Below, in pieces: positions 62,729-64,000 of a stretch of DNA of 64,000 bases (within the stretch, counting starts at the first letter, position 1; the number at the start of each line of letters is the position of its first letter). Source of the DNA: Sporocytophaga sp. (lineage in GTDB: Bacteria > Bacteroidota > Bacteroidia > Cytophagales > Cytophagaceae); assembly GCF_017745095.1 (NCBI RefSeq), contig NZ_JAGHZZ010000003.1, positions 124,001-188,000 of the forward strand. Reading direction: 5' to 3'. The position numbers and the translations under genes were made by a program. The notes beneath the pieces are model-generated. The model saw only the letters and a list, made by a program, of their open reading frames with translations, made no database searches and was not told the origin of the DNA.

Positions 62729-62992
62729 ATGACAATATCATTTGATCTGGATGACACACTAATTCCCGGAACTAAACTATTTGAAACTGAAAAGCGAAAT
62801 ATCTTTCAAACGCTGACAGGCCAGGAAAAAATAAGGTTAGGAACGATCGCTCTATTTAAGGAATTACGCACGAGAGGACATACAATATGTATCTATACAA
62901 CGTCATTACGGTCAATTGCAGGAATTAAACTAATGTTTTACTCTTATGGAATTCCTGTTGACAAAATAATTAACCAACAAAACATAATATGA
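62729..62992 (+). CDS. HAD-like phosphatase, N-terminal part (frame-split)
   Basis: An 87-residue frame starting TISFDLDDTLIPGTKLF: DLDDT (Asp6, Asp8) is HAD motif I, and CIYTTSLRS (about 53-61) is motif II. It stops at TGA 62990-62992 before the rest of the fold. The missing end, including an acidic DDSPG loop, is encoded in the overlapping -1 frame at 62989-63165. Alone it would be too short to fold as a HAD enzyme. Either the gene is broken, a base was miscalled, or the two parts are made by frameshifting or coupling. Confidence 0.75.
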   Translation: MTISFDLDDTLIPGTKLFETEKRNIFQTLTGQEKIRLGTIALFKELRTRGHTICIYTTSLRSIAGIKLMFYSYGIPVDKIINQQNII

Positions 62993-63165
62993 CACTTAAA
63001 GAAAGGCAAACAATGGCTTCAAAGTTTCCTCCTTCATTTGACATAGACATTCATGTAGATGACTCTCCAGGCTTGAAAATTGAAGGGGATAGATTTCAGT
63101 TTAAAACGATCATCATTCATGAAAGTGATAAGAATTGGGTGAATACCATTCTGAATAGCTTATAA
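62989..63165 (+). CDS. HAD-like phosphatase, C-terminal part (frame-split)
   Basis: A 58-residue frame read directly from the sequence, starting ATG at 62989 (overlapping the upstream TGA as ATGA) and ending TAA at 63163-63165. It contains IDIHVDDSPGLKIEGDRFQF; the DDSPG piece is HAD motif IV, which fits the motif I half upstream. Joined, the two parts give about 145 residues, a normal length for a small HAD protein. See the preceding entry for interpretation. Confidence 0.7.
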   Translation: MTLKERQTMASKFPPSFDIDIHVDDSPGLKIEGDRFQFKTIIIHESDKNWVNTILNSL

Positions 63166-63192
63166 TATTTTTTCAGGGGTATCTTAAATTAA

Positions 63193-63225
63193 AAAGGGAG
63201 GTTATCCAATGGACAACCTCCCTTT
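63193..63225 (-). terminator. Terminator between HAD gene and gcvP
   Basis: An 11-bp perfect stem (63193-63203 with 63215-63225) can be lengthened by inner pairs (TCC/GGA). A/T runs lie on both sides. It serves the convergent gcvP gene, and perhaps the HAD gene on the plus strand. Confidence 0.82.
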
Positions 63226-63264
63226 ATTTTATCTTTACCCTTCTCTTAAAAAGATCTAAATGAT

Positions 63265-64000
63265 TTATTGAACCACTTCTTCATGTGAAGCATAATCTTC
63301 AACAGGAAGGCAAGTACAAACAAGATTTCTGTCACCATAAGCATTATCAATTCTGCTCACAGAAGGCCAGAATTTCCTGAGCCTGATCCAATCTATTGGG
63401 AATGCTGCTTTTTCTCTTGAATATGGTCTTGTCCATTTATCAGCCATGATTACCTCTGCTGTATGAGGAGCATGTTTAAGTACGTTATCTGCTTTATCAG
63501 CTTTTCCGTTTTCAATTTCTCTGATCTCTTCTCTTATCTGAATCATTGCTTCACAGAATCTGTCAAGTTCTTCTTTTGACTCGCTTTCAGTAGGCTCAAT
63601 CATTAGAGTCCCCGGAACCGGGAATGAAACAGTCGGAGCATGGAAACCATAATCCATTAATCTTTTTGCTATGTCTTCTACCTCAATACCCACTGTGTGT
63701 TTGAATTCTCTGCAATCAAGAATAAATTCGTGAGCACAACGACCTTTGGTATTGGTATATAATATTGGATAGAACTTCTCTAGTCTTGCCTTTATATAAT
63801 TTGCATTAAGAATTGCGTGCTGTGTCGAGCTCTTTAAGCCTTCAGCTCCCATCATCGCGATATATGCATATGAAATTGGCAATATGCTTGCACTACCCCA
63901 AGGTGCTGCAGAGACCGCATGAATAGCCTTTTCACCACCAGTTTTTACTATTGGATTTCCTGGAAGGAATGGTTTCAGATGAGCGGCCACTCCAATCGGT
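63265..64000 (-). CDS. gcvP: Glycine dehydrogenase (decarboxylating), C-terminal part
   Basis: The last 245 residues or so of the PLP-dependent P-protein of the glycine cleavage system, running off the right edge. At the edge the frame reads [16 protein letters not shown], a conserved GcvP stretch; the Met seen in a shorter frame is an internal GTG codon. Other family stretches are [40 protein letters not shown] and [20 protein letters not shown]. The PLP-lysine lies outside the window. It needs lipoylated GcvH, thus lipA. Confidence 0.96.
   Translation of the reverse strand, partial: PIGVAAHLKPFLPGNPIVKTGGEKAIHAVSAAPWGSASILPISYAYIAMMGAEGLKSSTQHAILNANYIKARLEKFYPILYTNTKGRCAHEFILDCREFKHTVGIEVEDIAKRLMDYGFHAPTVSFPVPGTLMIEPTESESKEELDRFCEAMIQIREEIREIENGKADKADNVLKHAPHTAEVIMADKWTRPYSREKAAFPIDWIRLRKFWPSVSRIDNAYGDRNLVCTCLPVEDYASHEEVVQ

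Noticed and set aside
62950-63010. Programmed -1 frameshift site in the HAD gene
   Set aside because: No X-XXY-YYZ heptamer or clear downstream stem was seen, so I report the split without claiming recoding.
1-64000. tRNA, rRNA, insertion sequences, prophage or toxin-antitoxin loci
   Set aside because: Reading the gaps and frames showed no transposase, integrase, cloverleaf-like or toxin/antitoxin sequence that I could support.

Overview
The window looks like a chromosomal stretch from a cellulolytic member of the Bacteroidota, probably a Cytophagales bacterium of the Cytophaga/Sporocytophaga kind (inference). The DNA is AT-rich. Three large surface proteins end in type IX secretion (T9SS) sorting domains. 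Promoter-like sites fit the Bacteroidota pattern (TTTG, about 19-20 bp, TAnnTTTG). The block rpmB-rpmG-DUF4295-ftsY-rimO and the bacillithiol genes bshC and ytxJ also fit. One gene encodes a 2038-residue multimodular GH8 glucanase/cellulase.

Region 1 (1-18690, all minus strand) is a polysaccharide locus that runs off the left edge. Transcription goes from wza and wzc at its right end through rfbF, rfbG, an SDR reductase/epimerase and rfbH (a CDP-3,6-dideoxyhexose route), then a Wzx-type flippase, eight or nine glycosyltransferases and two acyltransferases. No Wzy polymerase or priming glycosyltransferase is visible, so the locus is incomplete here.

Region 2 (18691-27354, plus strand) is the most unusual part. 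Two paralogous T9SS surface proteins (1299 and 851 residues) are each followed at once by a tiny secreted protein. Each tiny protein has a signal peptide, a very short mature part, and a C-terminal IPxDGG-helix-KK sorting tail. Between the two pairs, overlapping the first tiny gene, lies an exosortase/archaeosortase-family transpeptidase with Cys, Arg and His in the expected places. The locus sits directly beside the wza/wzc operon.

Region 3 (27460-38741) is mostly housekeeping: 5-formyl-THF cyclo-ligase, bshC, rimO, a lipoprotein, ftsY, DUF4295, L33, L28, ornithine aminotransferase, hemB and a lone GroES-like protein. It ends with a lipoprotein, a second lipoprotein and a beta-barrel candidate.

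Region 4 (38812-46026) has mnmD, a sulfotransferase, WbqC, a membrane glycosyltransferase and cysQ on the minus strand, divergent from cysC-cysD-cysN. With no sulfite-producing enzyme in sight, this reads as a PAPS synthesis, sulfate transfer and PAP removal module for sulfating a surface glycan.

Region 5 (46200-55925) holds a lipoprotein subtilase, ispF, an M16 peptidase, a fused E1 2-oxoacid dehydrogenase, a small lipoprotein, a secreted Lys/Arg-rich 38-residue-repeat protein, ytxJ, an OsmC protein, a candidate beta-barrel, lipA and a DUF937-like protein. Region 6 (56179-64000) holds the GH8 enzyme (GH8, eight Ig-like modules, four CBM6-like modules, T9SS tail), a HAD phosphatase-like gene split by a -1 frame change, and the C-terminal part of gcvP running off the right edge. 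No rRNA, tRNA, CRISPR array, insertion sequence or prophage was seen.
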